A stretch of DNA of 64,000 nt from BRH-c25 sp035627615. GTDB lineage: Bacteria; Bacillota; Clostridia; Lutisporales; Lutisporaceae. The stretch spans positions 1 to 64,000 of the forward strand of contig DASPLL010000056.1 of NCBI GenBank assembly GCA_035627615.1, in the 5' to 3' direction. The notes under the pieces were generated by a model. That model did no database searches. It saw only the letters and a program-made list of their open reading frames with translations, and was not told where the DNA came from. Positions within the stretch are counted from its first letter, which is position 1. Every line of letters starts with the position of its first letter. Positions 6,705 through 15,978 of this stretch are shown one piece after another. The position numbers and the translations under genes are program-made.

Positions 6705-8474
6705 CTAATCTGTCTGATTTTTAATTGTCTGCCATACATCCAGCTCTGTCCTGCCGCTTTCCGTCTCTTCAAAGTCGGGAATATTACCCAGTCTCCAAAG
6801 GGATATCCCGTTGATACCGAATAATTTTGCAAGCTCTATCTTGGCATTGACACTCCTGCTGTCTTCATACCATATGATGTTATTCGTACCGTCGCTGCTG
6901 TTGTAATATGTCAGCCATGGGTTCCGGAGCTTCTCAGAGTAATTTATGCTCAACTCCGAACCCGGTTCATTTTTTGTCATACGTTCTCTCAGCTGTGCAT
7001 ATGAGGGACGAAAAGCATTCTTGTTAATGACCTTTCCTTCAGTCATTTTCCATTGAGCTGTGTCAAAGGACAGCTGCAGCCATACCTTACCGGAATCAGC
7101 TACCCCCGTGTCTTTGTCCGTAATTGCCTTTAGTGCGTAATATATTTCATTTAGAGGTGTAAGAGGCGTATCGTTATAGCCTATAGCCATATCATTTTCC
7201 GTGAGGCTTACTGCGTTGTAGTCATGGGCCATGAGTATCAGCTTATCTGCTATATCACCTATGGTCCTATAATCATATCCGTCATAATATACATGTCCGT
7301 TACCTCTTTGGGGATGCACTGCCACATATAGCTTCTTATCATATTTTACGAGTTCCGTCCTAAGTCTGGACAGGAATTCATTATAAAGCTTCCTTAGCTT
7401 CTCTCCCCTTAGATTTTCAAAATCCACAACTATACCGTCGAAGGAGATTATATCATTTTCTACCTGAGTATTGTTCAATGTCTGAATAACCTGTGTTATA
7501 ACCTCTGCCTGAGCATTGGCGTCTGTGAGCAGGTGCTCAACTATTCCCACCTGTCCCCCATCCGGTGAGCTCTGTATCTTTGTTTCGTTGGAAGCGAAAA
7601 GATTGAGCTGTACCGGCAGATTGTTCTGCTTTGCAATATTTATAGGCTCTGAATACCCCTCAGGGATGAAAAAGTCGCTTTTCCCATTTTTCGCTGAAGC
7701 TACGGAAAAACTATCACTGCTCTCATCATATTCCAACCTGCTCCAGCCAAAGCTCACTGAATCCATGTCAGGTATCAGGTCTACCTGGTCATAGGATTTT
7801 ATAGCATAAAAGGAATGCAGTTCTTCGACCTTTGAATTCAGTCTCTCATACATCCTGATAAGCATTGCCACAGCCTCTTCCTTTTTTGCACTATTATCCG
7901 GCAGGAAGTTCACACCGTCGGCTCCATTGGAAATACCGAAGTCCTTTACAATATTGGCATACTCTGATTCTTCCCTGACATCAGCAAATTCACTTGGGAG
8001 ATATTCAAGCTGCTTTGCCAGTTCGCCATATCCCAGAGCCCGTACTATCGCCTCTGCGATCTCCATTCTTGTGATATCCTCATCCGGTCTGAAGCTGCCT
8101 GTCCCCATAAGTACAGCTCCATGTGACACTGCTGTCTCCACATAGGAATGATACCACTTTTCCCTGCCAACATCAGAAAAGCTGCTGCCGTCTGCTGCAG
8201 CCGTTTCCCATCCCATAAGCCTAACAAGCATGGTAATGAATTCACTTCTCTTCACAGGCTGTCCCAATCCAAACTTGTTATCGCCTATTCCCTGGGCAAT
8301 ATTCAGATATCTGAAGTAATGGATATTTCCGTAAGCCCAGTGCTTTTCCGGCACATCAGAAAACTTTTCAACCTGAAAAGGCAGCTTTATGCTGCTGGCT
8401 TCTATTTCAAAAATACCGGTCAGTCCTGTAATAATCAATAAGACTGCTGCAAATAATGCTATGTACCTTTTCAA
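6705..8474 (-). CDS. SLH-anchored glycoside hydrolase family 18 protein
   Basis: 589-residue secreted protein. A TTG start at 8474 is chosen because GGAGG lies eight bases before it; it opens the signal peptide KRYIALFAAVLLIITGL. Residues about 35-220 hold three SLH repeats (FSDVPEKHWAYGNIHY, FSDVGREKWYHSYVETAV, FADVREESEYANIVK), which bind secondary wall polymer. The rest is a GH18 barrel of the YaaH/YdhD-like kind with catalytic signature FDGIVVDFENL, where the final Glu is the acid/base, and LILMAHDYN further on. Likely acts on peptidoglycan or other N-acetylglucosamine glycans at the surface. Substrate is inference. Confidence 0.88.
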   Translation of the reverse strand: MKRYIALFAAVLLIITGLTGIFEIEASSIKLPFQVEKFSDVPEKHWAYGNIHYFRYLNIAQGIGDNKFGLGQPVKRSEFITMLVRLMGWETAAADGSSFSDVGREKWYHSYVETAVSHGAVLMGTGSFRPDEDITRMEIAEAIVRALGYGELAKQLEYLPSEFADVREESEYANIVKDFGISNGADGVNFLPDNSAKKEEAVAMLIRMYERLNSKVEELHSFYAIKSYDQVDLIPDMDSVSFGWSRLEYDESSDSFSVASAKNGKSDFFIPEGYSEPINIAKQNNLPVQLNLFASNETKIQSSPDGGQVGIVEHLLTDANAQAEVITQVIQTLNNTQVENDIISFDGIVVDFENLRGEKLRKLYNEFLSRLRTELVKYDKKLYVAVHPQRGNGHVYYDGYDYRTIGDIADKLILMAHDYNAVSLTENDMAIGYNDTPLTPLNEIYYALKAITDKDTGVADSGKVWLQLSFDTAQWKMTEGKVINKNAFRPSYAQLRERMTKNEPGSELSINYSEKLRNPWLTYYNSSDGTNNIIWYEDSRSVNAKIELAKLFGINGISLWRLGNIPDFEETESGRTELDVWQTIKNQTD

Positions 8475-8561
8475 AATCAATACCTCCATATATGTTCTTC
8501 CCAATTATTATATCACAAGTATGTCCTATTTGCAGTCACTGCCGTATATTCCCATGAAATA

Positions 8562-8586
8562 AAAAGGGACTGCAAGGTCCCCTTTA
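8562..8586 (-). terminator. Terminator after the DegV gene
   Basis: AAAAAGGGAC/GTCCCCTTT stem just beyond the stop at 8594, with a bulge. Confidence 0.6.
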
Positions 8587-8593
8587 CACTCCA

Positions 8594-9430
8594 TTAAAAT
8601 GCTACTATTATGCCTCCCTGGTTTGCATAGACACTGCTGAGGCCTGCAGTCTCAACAATAATAATATCCTTGAACTTGTATCTTTTAAGAAGTTCCCTTT
8701 TGAACTCTTCTGCTCTTTCGAGACAATTACAGTGGGCTATCCCTATGACCTTCTCCTCCAGCTTCTCTCCCTGCTCCCCTATAACCTCAACGAACCGAGC
8801 GAAAGCACGTTTATAACCTCTTACGCTTTCCACAAGCTTGATGTCCCCTTCATCAGTAGCTCCCATTATCGGTTTTATGTTGAGAAGTGTAGCGATAGTA
8901 CCCTTAATCTTGCTGAGTCTTCCATTTTTCATCAGGTTCTCAAGGGATTCAAGCAGGAAAAAGGTTTTCATATTCTTTATATATTCATTGACCTTTTCTA
9001 CTATCTGCAGATTATCACAGCTTTTCTTCGAAAGCTCAAATATCTTAATGCTTATAAGTGTTTCTGCAATAGAAGCGCTGAAGGAATCAAATACATGTAT
9101 GAATTTTCCTTCTACATTTTCCAGGACCATTTTTCTGGCTAACATGGCACTTTCATATGTAGCGCTCAGTGCAGAGCTTATTGTAACTGCAAAAACACTG
9201 TCAGAGCCTTCATAGGCCTTTATAAAATCATTTGGAGAAGGACATGCGGTTTTGGGTATAGTCGGACATTCTGCCATTTCCTTGAGCATCTGTTTTACAT
9301 TGAGGTTTTCGTCATCCCTGTAACTATTATTTGCGATATTAAGTGTAAAAGGAACCAGTGTAACACTAAACTCCCTTTTCAGATCCTCATTCAGATCGCA
9401 GCTGCTGTCTGCAACTATTTTTATAGTCAT
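8594..9430 (-). CDS. DegV family fatty-acid-binding protein
   Basis: 278 residues, the usual DegV length. DegV proteins bind a single fatty acid; many work with fatty acid kinase FakA (as FakB) to feed exogenous acids into phospholipid synthesis. Visible features: N-terminal VADSSCDLNEDL, FVTLVPFTLNI-like strand, TACPSPNDF, the binding-site TISSALSATYESA, and a C-terminal GLSSVYANQGGIIVAF. ATG at 9430 is preferred over 9436 because GGAGGA is then properly spaced. No fakA in the window. Monocistronic, with its own terminator. Confidence 0.9.
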   Translation of the reverse strand: MTIKIVADSSCDLNEDLKREFSVTLVPFTLNIANNSYRDDENLNVKQMLKEMAECPTIPKTACPSPNDFIKAYEGSDSVFAVTISSALSATYESAMLARKMVLENVEGKFIHVFDSFSASIAETLISIKIFELSKKSCDNLQIVEKVNEYIKNMKTFFLLESLENLMKNGRLSKIKGTIATLLNIKPIMGATDEGDIKLVESVRGYKRAFARFVEVIGEQGEKLEEKVIGIAHCNCLERAEEFKRELLKRYKFKDIIIVETAGLSSVYANQGGIIVAF

Positions 9431-9619
9431 TGACATATCCTCCTTATAAAATGTTTAGTGCGAAGCATATAATCAAGTTCCGCAAAAACACATTTGTATA
9501 CTCTTATATTAATTCTTACCATAAGTTAGCAATCTTTACAATAGGGAAACCACAACTCATGGTATTCATATATACCTAAACTGGTATCAAACACTATTAT
9601 ATCTGAAAAATAATAATCC

Positions 9620-10978
9620 TTACATCCTTCCTTTTTCCCTGATGCAGCCAGCTAAAACTGCCACCAACGGCGCTGCATAACAAAGCACTGCGTAGGGTGC
9701 ATATTGGAGCGTTGATATCCCTGTAATGGCCAGGATTATTATGGAATTAACATTCCATGGGATGAGCGGCGCAATAGTCGTCCCTGTATCTGATATTGTC
9801 CTGGCCAGAATGTGCTTATCTATCCCAATTTCTTCATACTTTTTCTTCAGAAGCCTGCCCAAAAGTATGATTCCTGCTGTCTGATCACAGGTGACAATAG
9901 TAAGCAGGCTGCTAAAGGCTGCCGTTCTGGCAATCAATGATATTTTAGTTTTTGCCCTGTCCACAGCTTTTGCAATTATCGGATTAATTACATTTGTACC
10001 TTCAAGCAGGCTGCTCAATGCTATCGCCCCTGTCACTATCAAGAGCACCTCGAACATAGGCAGTACCCCACCGCCGTGCAGTATCCTGTCGAGCTCTGCA
10101 ATACCGCTGGCTGACTTATATCCTGATAAAATATACACTAGGACTTCAAATATGGTCTTTTTCTGGAGGAATATGCTTATAAGTGCGCCGCCTGCAACTC
10201 CTACCGCCATATTAATAATAGCCTTGATCCCACAAACCGACATTGTTATGACAATCAGCGGCAGCAGAAGCAAAACAGGAGTGATTACAAAAGCTCTGCT
10301 TATATTTTCCTGGAGCACGGCAATCTTCGCAGGATCGATCACCGACATATAGTCTTTGCCTATAAAATAATACGCTGCAGCTGCAAGTATCATTGAGGGT
10401 ATAAGAGTATTCAGTGAGTTTTTGACATAACCTCTATATTTTAGATCAGTTGTTTTCATCATAAGATTCACCAGTCCTGACATAGGAGAAATCCTGTCTG
10501 CAACAAAAGCTCCCGACACCACTGCCCCCAAGAGCAGATGCTCCGGTATTGAAAAACCCTTTCCTATTCCTATCAGTGCTATCCCTATTGTGCTTACCGT
10601 ACCGACCGCAGTACCCATTACTACCGAAATCACTGCTGTTACAAGGAAGCATGCGAGAACAAAGTTTATATGCTTGATATATTCAAAGCCATAATACATA
10701 AACGCAGGCACTATGCCTGACGACAGCCAGATAGAGACCGTAGCTCCGATCAGTGTGATGATAATGAATACAATCGAGCAATTCTTGATACCTGTGAGCA
10801 TCATATTATTCAAGGCTTTTAACTCATAACCCTTTTTCACAAGTATACCTGCGGTTAAGACAACTGCCCCGGCAAACCCGAAATACAGCGGAATATCCAG
10901 CAAAATACATGCTCCTATGAGCCCCGAACTGACTGCAAAAATTAAGTATGAGCCGAAATCGGCCTTGTTTTTCATCAT
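9620..10978 (-). CDS. NhaC-family Na+/H+ antiporter
   Basis: 452-residue integral membrane protein with about ten to twelve hydrophobic segments. Family signs include the GTAVGTVSTIGIALIGIG segment, VVSGAFVADRISPMSGLVNLM, and ILARTISDTGTTIAPLIPWN, characteristic of the NhaC antiporter group, which also includes amino-acid antiporter relatives (malate-lactate, arginine-ornithine types). The exact substrates cannot be told from sequence. Two adjacent ATG codons (10978, 10975) follow GGAGG. It stands alone; the neighbours do not suggest a pathway. Confidence 0.82.
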   Translation of the reverse strand: MMKNKADFGSYLIFAVSSGLIGACILLDIPLYFGFAGAVVLTAGILVKKGYELKALNNMMLTGIKNCSIVFIIITLIGATVSIWLSSGIVPAFMYYGFEYIKHINFVLACFLVTAVISVVMGTAVGTVSTIGIALIGIGKGFSIPEHLLLGAVVSGAFVADRISPMSGLVNLMMKTTDLKYRGYVKNSLNTLIPSMILAAAAYYFIGKDYMSVIDPAKIAVLQENISRAFVITPVLLLLPLIVITMSVCGIKAIINMAVGVAGGALISIFLQKKTIFEVLVYILSGYKSASGIAELDRILHGGGVLPMFEVLLIVTGAIALSSLLEGTNVINPIIAKAVDRAKTKISLIARTAAFSSLLTIVTCDQTAGIILLGRLLKKKYEEIGIDKHILARTISDTGTTIAPLIPWNVNSIIILAITGISTLQYAPYAVLCYAAPLVAVLAGCIREKGRM

Positions 10979-11045
10979 TGAGCCTCCATAAAAAAAGATA
11001 TTTAGTAAATTATACTACATAAATATCTTTAATAATATATACTAT

Positions 11046-11082
11046 AAAAAAACCTACTGCTCCTAGAGCAATAGGTTTTTGT
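11046..11082 (-). terminator. Terminator after the 65-residue gene
   Basis: Stem AAAAAACCTA.TGCTC/GAGCA.TAGGTTTTT with a short CTA loop, nearly symmetric, directly past the stop at 11091. Confidence 0.8.
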
Positions 11083-11090
11083 TTATCAAA

Positions 11091-11288
11091 TTACCAGGCT
11101 ATTGACGGTACATCCACTTTAATGTAACCTCTTTCAAACATTTCTATCAGATATGTATATGGCATCTGCCTGTATGAGCCATCTTCCTCAAAAATTTTTA
11201 CGACGTTGTTGTCTACCTTTGATATTGTCCATTTCTTAGTCATGTTATCAACGGCAAAAACCAAGGTATCACCACTGTGTATATCCAT
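11091..11288 (-). CDS. Hypothetical 65-residue protein
   Basis: Small soluble protein, MDIHSGDTLVFAVDNMTKK then WTISKVDNNVVKIFEEDG and a C-terminal GYIKVDVPSIAW. The strand-rich start (a DTLVF, KWTISKV, NVVKIF pattern) suggests a small beta-barrel. Good initiation region (GAGGTGGAATAA upstream of ATG) and a strong terminator behind it support a real gene. No family recognised. Confidence 0.65.
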   Translation of the reverse strand: MDIHSGDTLVFAVDNMTKKWTISKVDNNVVKIFEEDGSYRQMPYTYLIEMFERGYIKVDVPSIAW

Positions 11289-11678
11289 TTATTCCACCTC
11301 AATGTAAAATTTATTAAGGAATTTATAATCTATTTTTTCAGCTTTATCCGATCATAAAGACGGTTCAGCTTATAGAATATATCACAGAATAAATTACTTT
11401 TCAAGCAGTAATTACAAGCGAAAGCAATTGCACTTGATTTGCGGGAAAGTCTCTGTAAGTATTTTTTTACCCGCGACGCATATTAAAGAAACAACTTATT
11501 AAGAAGTTCCACATATTCTGATAGATGCTGGTAGATGCTGAAAAATGCTGTCGTTTTCCTAGTGTTTATAAATAATTATATACCAAAACCTGGTCCTATT
11601 CTATAGTAATATAGTGCTATATTTTAGTGAATCTAATAGTACTTTTAGCATAACATTTTCTGTGGAAATTTCTTAATA
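11289..11678. other. Intergenic stretch, no gene seen
   Basis: 390 bases between two minus-strand genes; the part next to 11288 must hold the promoter of the 65-residue gene. Short repeated words (AGATGCTG three times near 11520-11550) are the only structure noticed. Confidence 0.6.
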
Positions 11679-11843
11679 CTACTCATCGTCTATCATATCA
11701 CTGATTGGATACCTTTCCTCCGTAGTATTTCTCCCTCCGAGGGGACCGATATCATCTTTATAGACCAATGGGTAGTCAAGCTCCACATCTGTCAATGCTT
11801 CAAGAGAATCTATACTAGTCTTTTTACCTTTCTTTTTTTTCAT
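11679..11843 (-). CDS. Small 54-residue protein at the end of the cyanophycin operon
   Basis: ORF of 54 codons beginning 23 bases after the cphA stop on the same strand. The sequence begins MKKKKGKKTSIDSLEALTDV and ends ERYPISDMIDDE: a very basic first ten residues, then an acidic body with ELDYPLVYKDDIGPLGGRN. GGCGG lies nine bases before this ATG; an in-frame ATG at 11852 would add three residues. Spacing implies cotranscription with cphB-cphA. The bipolar charge recalls cyanophycin itself (Asp/Arg), so granule binding is conceivable but pure speculation. No family known to me. Confidence 0.6.
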   Translation of the reverse strand: MKKKKGKKTSIDSLEALTDVELDYPLVYKDDIGPLGGRNTTEERYPISDMIDDE

Positions 11844-11866
11844 TTTATTCATCCGCCTTTTTTACA

Positions 11867-14494
11867 TCATGCAATAATCTGCTGGGCCTTTGACAGCTCT
11901 GCCGACATTCTTTCCACCACATCAAGCATCAGCTGATATTCTTCAAAAAACACTATGACAATGTCACCAGGTACAGCATCCAGAATCGCTTTTTCCAGTG
12001 CTTTATCCTCAGCAAGCTCGATCAATACTTCCGAAGGCTTGATGCATCCCGTTTTGCAGCCTTTTTCAAGCAGAGCGGCAACCTCTCCCGGTTCTCGTCC
12101 CCTTCTATCCCTGTCCTCCTTGATATATATCCTGTCAAAGCAATTACCACACATGCTTCCTATGGTTACCGTGCTTGAATCCGTCCTGTCGCCGGGTGTC
12201 CCTATAACTCCTATAAGACGGCCGGTCTTCATTTGTTCCAACGAATCTATTACAACTCTGTAACCGTCAATATTGTGACCATAATCCAGTATCACCTTTA
12301 TACCATTGACGTCATGCACATTGAACCTTCCAGGATTAGTCCGGCTATCACATCTGAAGGTCGAAAGCCCTGTTATTATGCTTTCAATAGAAATCCCCAT
12401 CCCTATAGCACCGGCTATCGCAGCCATACCGTTACTGATATTATGCTTCAGAACTCCACCCATTGTGGCAGGAATAGCCTTTGCTTCAATAAAAGGCAGC
12501 TCTGCTCCTCCTTTATTCACAAATATAGTGCTTCCATCGCTGTAAATGGCCATACCTCCATTTTGTATATGTGCCCTTACAGCAGCATTCTCAGTTGACA
12601 TGGAGAATAATATGATATTTGACTTTATCCTATCCCTCATACTTAGACAATATTCGTCATCCGCATTTAGGACTGCATAACCAGTGTCCCTGACTGCTTC
12701 TGCAACTAATGACTTTACATAGGCCAATTCCTCAAGAGTATTGATATCATCAATTCCCAGATGATCTTCCGAAATATTGGTCACTATACCTACATCGGCC
12801 ACATCATAACCAAGTCCGCGATTGACCAGTCCTCCTCTGGCAGTCTCCAAAACAGCATATTCGACCCTTCTATCCATAAGTACTGTCTTTGCGCTTATCG
12901 GTCCTGTGTTGTCACCATATTTGATCAACTCCTCATTCACGTAGATCCCGCTTGTTGTAGTCATTCCCACTGTGTGACCCGTCTGTCTTATTATATGCGC
13001 TATCATTCTGGAGGTAGTAGTCTTTCCATTTGTTCCTGTCACCGAAACGATAGGCACCCTGCTGGTGCTGCCTGCAGGAAAGAGCATATCTACTATAGCC
13101 TTTGCCACATTTCTGGAGGTACCCTGGCATGGATAATGATGCATCCTGATTCCCGGCGCCGCATTTATCTCAATTATTGCCCCTCCTGTTTCAACAATTG
13201 GCTTTGAAATATCAACAGTGCTTATATCGACTCCTGCCACATCCAGGCCGACTATTCTGGCAGCTTGTGCTATTACTTTCAGGTTCTGCTCATGTACCTC
13301 ATCAGTAACATCAATTGCAATACCACCTGTACTGAGATTGTCATTTTCCCGCAGATATACTATCTCTCCCTCTCCAGGTACATAATCAAGAGTTAAATTC
13401 TGCTTCCTCAAATACTGCTCTACTACTTTATCAATATTTATCTTCGTCAAGGGTTTCTCATGCCCATTACCACGCAGAGGATTGAGGTTCTCCTTATTAA
13501 TCAGCTCTGTTATTGTGCTTACTCCGTCACCGATTACATGGGCGGATATCCTATGAGATGCCGCCACCACCTCGTCTCCTACTACCAATACCCTATAGTA
13601 GCTGCCCTTAATATATTTTTCCACCAGTATAGTATCTTCGTACTCTCTTGCTATTTTATAAGCCTCCAGTACTTCCTGGGGGTTTTTCAGGTTTATGGAT
13701 ACTCCTTTCCCATGGCTGCCGTAATTTGGCTTCACTACAACGGGATAACCCAATTTCTCACTGTATTCCAAGGCTTCTTGTTCACTTTTAACTACTTTTC
13801 CTGTAGGAACAGGTATACCGTATTCATTCAGTATGCTTTTGGTAAGCTCCTTGTTACAGGCAATATCAACCGACACACAGCTAGCATTTTCTGTGAGGGT
13901 CGCTTCGATCCTTTTCTGATATTTCCCATACCCCAGTTGCAGGATGCTTCCATCTCCTATGCGTATTATAGGTATGTCCTTTTCCCTTGCTTCCTTTGCA
14001 ATCACAGCAGTACTTGCACCAAAATCCGTTGCTACACAGACCTTCTTTATTACTTCCAGTCTCCTGTTTACATCCGGCAGTTCACCTGCGAGTATTCCCT
14101 CCATGATTTCTACTGCGAGCTTGCCTGCTTCTATACCAGCATACTCATTTTCATATCCATATATAACATTATAAACGCCTTTTTTGCTTGTTTCTCTTGT
14201 CTTGCCAAATTTTATATCATATCCCAGCATGGACTGCAATTCAATTGCAGTATGCTCAATTACATGTGCAAAATATGTTCCCTCCCGGAGCCTTTCAATA
14301 AAACCACCCTCATACCCCCTGCAACAGAAGTGCTTCATCAAACCTGGCAGAAGTTCCTGAAGAGTTTCATTAAAACCTCCGATGTCTTTAGTCGGAATGT
14401 CAGCATGCTTTCCTAAGTCAACCACCAACTTCACCACAGGTTTATAGCTGTAAATGTTTTTTCCTTGATAAGCATGACTGCTTACAATTATCAC
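11867..14494 (-). CDS. cphA: Cyanophycin synthetase
   Basis: 875 residues, the normal length. CphA polymerises Asp and Arg, using ATP, into the storage peptide cyanophycin. Order of domains: N-terminal region (about 1-160), an ATP-grasp domain with PVVVKPNYGSHGKGVSINL, then GAIIEINAAPGIRMHHYP, and a Mur-ligase-like domain from about 480 with the P-loop VTGTNGKTTTSRM, NISEDHLG and ILDYGHNIDGY. All expected motifs look intact. GTG at 14494 follows AAGGAGGA. It lies 43 bases after cphB in the same direction, giving a synthesis-and-breakdown pair in one operon. Confidence 0.96.
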   Translation of the reverse strand: MIIVSSHAYQGKNIYSYKPVVKLVVDLGKHADIPTKDIGGFNETLQELLPGLMKHFCCRGYEGGFIERLREGTYFAHVIEHTAIELQSMLGYDIKFGKTRETSKKGVYNVIYGYENEYAGIEAGKLAVEIMEGILAGELPDVNRRLEVIKKVCVATDFGASTAVIAKEAREKDIPIIRIGDGSILQLGYGKYQKRIEATLTENASCVSVDIACNKELTKSILNEYGIPVPTGKVVKSEQEALEYSEKLGYPVVVKPNYGSHGKGVSINLKNPQEVLEAYKIAREYEDTILVEKYIKGSYYRVLVVGDEVVAASHRISAHVIGDGVSTITELINKENLNPLRGNGHEKPLTKINIDKVVEQYLRKQNLTLDYVPGEGEIVYLRENDNLSTGGIAIDVTDEVHEQNLKVIAQAARIVGLDVAGVDISTVDISKPIVETGGAIIEINAAPGIRMHHYPCQGTSRNVAKAIVDMLFPAGSTSRVPIVSVTGTNGKTTTSRMIAHIIRQTGHTVGMTTTSGIYVNEELIKYGDNTGPISAKTVLMDRRVEYAVLETARGGLVNRGLGYDVADVGIVTNISEDHLGIDDINTLEELAYVKSLVAEAVRDTGYAVLNADDEYCLSMRDRIKSNIILFSMSTENAAVRAHIQNGGMAIYSDGSTIFVNKGGAELPFIEAKAIPATMGGVLKHNISNGMAAIAGAIGMGISIESIITGLSTFRCDSRTNPGRFNVHDVNGIKVILDYGHNIDGYRVVIDSLEQMKTGRLIGVIGTPGDRTDSSTVTIGSMCGNCFDRIYIKEDRDRRGREPGEVAALLEKGCKTGCIKPSEVLIELAEDKALEKAILDAVPGDIVIVFFEEYQLMLDVVERMSAELSKAQQIIA

Positions 14495-14537
14495 AATTCT
14501 TCCTCCTTGTATTTTTTAGAAAAATGTTTTCTTTTTA

Positions 14538-15347
14538 TCATTTCTTTATTATTTCCTGTTTTTTTATCAAATTAAACCCATAGCCCTTTGGTAAGATATG
14601 GATTTTTACATTTGTTATGGCAAGAGGATCATCGGGATACTGTTCTGATATATTGGTAAAGGATATATCCCTGCCATCCACAACTGTAACTACTCCGGAA
14701 CCCTGAACTATGAATTCAAGCTCCTTATTCACTATCATTGCTGTATCTTCGTCTATACCAACTCCTATAATATTTGGGTTTTGTGCTACTGCAGCCAGTA
14801 ATCTTCCTATTCTTCCCCGCTGGTTGAAATGCTGGTCTATTATCACACCGGCCAACAGATCCATTCCTGGCGCCATTTTAAGAGTGCATTTTCTTGGTGC
14901 CTCCTCGTCTCTTCCTTCTACAACCATTATTTCGCTCATCATTGATGCCCCTGCACTGGTTCCGGCAATTACCCTGCCTTCTTCATACAACTTTCTTATA
15001 ATACGGTGAACTTCAGTGCCGCCTAATATACTTGAAATCCTCAACTGATCGCCGCCCACAAAAAATACACAGGTTGCATTTTCGAGGACCTTCAGACCCT
15101 CGACATTATTGGCACATTCCCTGTCTGTTATATTTATAGATATTACGCTCCTGGCTCCCAGCTCTGCAAAGAGTCTCTTATACTCCTGGCCTGCTTCCTC
15201 TGGATTGCTTGTCGCTGTGGTGATCAAAGCTACATGTGAGTCATCCCCGCCCGATAGCTTTATTACTTCTTTGAGTATGGCTTTATCAGCTCTTTTGTCC
15301 TCTGCCCCTCCAATTATTACAAGGCTTCCCCTCTCATTTTCAGGCAT
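14538..15347 (-). CDS. cphB: Cyanophycinase
   Basis: 269-residue serine exopeptidase of family S51 that cuts cyanophycin to beta-Asp-Arg dipeptides. Motifs: GSLVIIGGAEDKRADKAIL at the start, CVFFVGGDQLRI, the nucleophile motif AGTSAGASMMSE, and VGIDEDTAMIV. Length is typical. ATG at 15347 follows GGAAAGG. First gene of the cphB-cphA operon. The promoter should lie in 15348-15594, where I could not pick a convincing one. Confidence 0.95.
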   Translation of the reverse strand: MPENERGSLVIIGGAEDKRADKAILKEVIKLSGGDDSHVALITTATSNPEEAGQEYKRLFAELGARSVISINITDRECANNVEGLKVLENATCVFFVGGDQLRISSILGGTEVHRIIRKLYEEGRVIAGTSAGASMMSEIMVVEGRDEEAPRKCTLKMAPGMDLLAGVIIDQHFNQRGRIGRLLAAVAQNPNIIGVGIDEDTAMIVNKELEFIVQGSGVVTVVDGRDISFTNISEQYPDDPLAITNVKIHILPKGYGFNLIKKQEIIKK

Positions 15348-15594
15348 TATTGTATTCCTTTCCGAAAGTATTTTTATTAATATCTATTACGGGTGCAGAC
15401 ACATGAGGATATAAGTTGTTCTCACTTCTGCACATATTTTAATATTCCAAAAAAAGTATATAAAATGTATTACATCACTAACAAAAAGAAAAATGTATCC
15501 TGCTATCCTTCTATGAACTTCATGGCAGATCACGATATAACTCTGCATTAATTCTCCTTTGCAGCAGCATAATACTTTTAAGGGAGGTGATGTT

Positions 15595-15783
15595 ATGGAT
15601 ATAAAGAGAGCAGAGGAGATAATAAACTCCAAGGGAATAATTGCGGTTGACTACAAGAATTCTCCTGTATGGATCGAGAGTGTCTTCAAGGATAGTTCGA
15701 CAGCTCATGTTAAGCTGCTGTCCAATAACGAAACTATGAATATACCTGTTTCCGATCTGACAGAAAAAAATTCAGATAGTTAA
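15595..15783 (+). CDS. sspH: H-type small acid-soluble spore protein
   Basis: 62 residues. Begins MDIKRAEEIINSKGIIAVDY, then SPVWIESVFKDSSTAHVKLL and MNIPVSDLTE, matching the SspH family pattern (MDIKRAQEI..., PVWIES, near-C-terminal VxxLxE). SspH proteins accumulate in the core of developing spores. ATG at 15595 is chosen for GGGAGGTGATGTT directly upstream; the longer frame would put the Shine-Dalgarno inside the gene. Good evidence that the organism sporulates. Expression by a forespore sigma factor is expected from family knowledge; I did not identify the promoter. Confidence 0.88.
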   Translation: MDIKRAEEIINSKGIIAVDYKNSPVWIESVFKDSSTAHVKLLSNNETMNIPVSDLTEKNSDS

Positions 15784-15879
15784 TACAATTAAATTGTCCT
15801 GATCCATAGCTTTATATTTCCGCAGAGAAAATATTTTAGTGCTATTTCTGCATTTTTCTACATTTTATATACTAATTAC

Positions 15880-15954
15880 GACAGTTCATATAATATCACT
15901 TGAAATATCGACAGCTTATATTTAGAATTAAATCATACTTATGGACAGTTTACC
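15880..15954 (+). promoter_or_regulatory. Three AgrA/LytTR-like boxes upstream of agrB
   Basis: GACAGTTCATA (15880), GACAGCTTATA (15910) and GACAGTTTACC (15944) all resemble the LytTR-type AgrA box ACAGTTAAG. Spacing of 30 and 34 bases differs from the classical 21, so they may not act as strict tandem repeats. They lie within 100 bases of agrB, where autoinduction would be expected. Confidence 0.5.
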
Positions 15955-15978
15955 TGATTATATTGAAGGATTGATTTT

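Noticed and set aside
13460..14416. 318-codon plus-strand ORF
   Set aside because: Lies wholly antisense to cphA, whose family motifs are intact; long antisense frames are expected from its codon bias.
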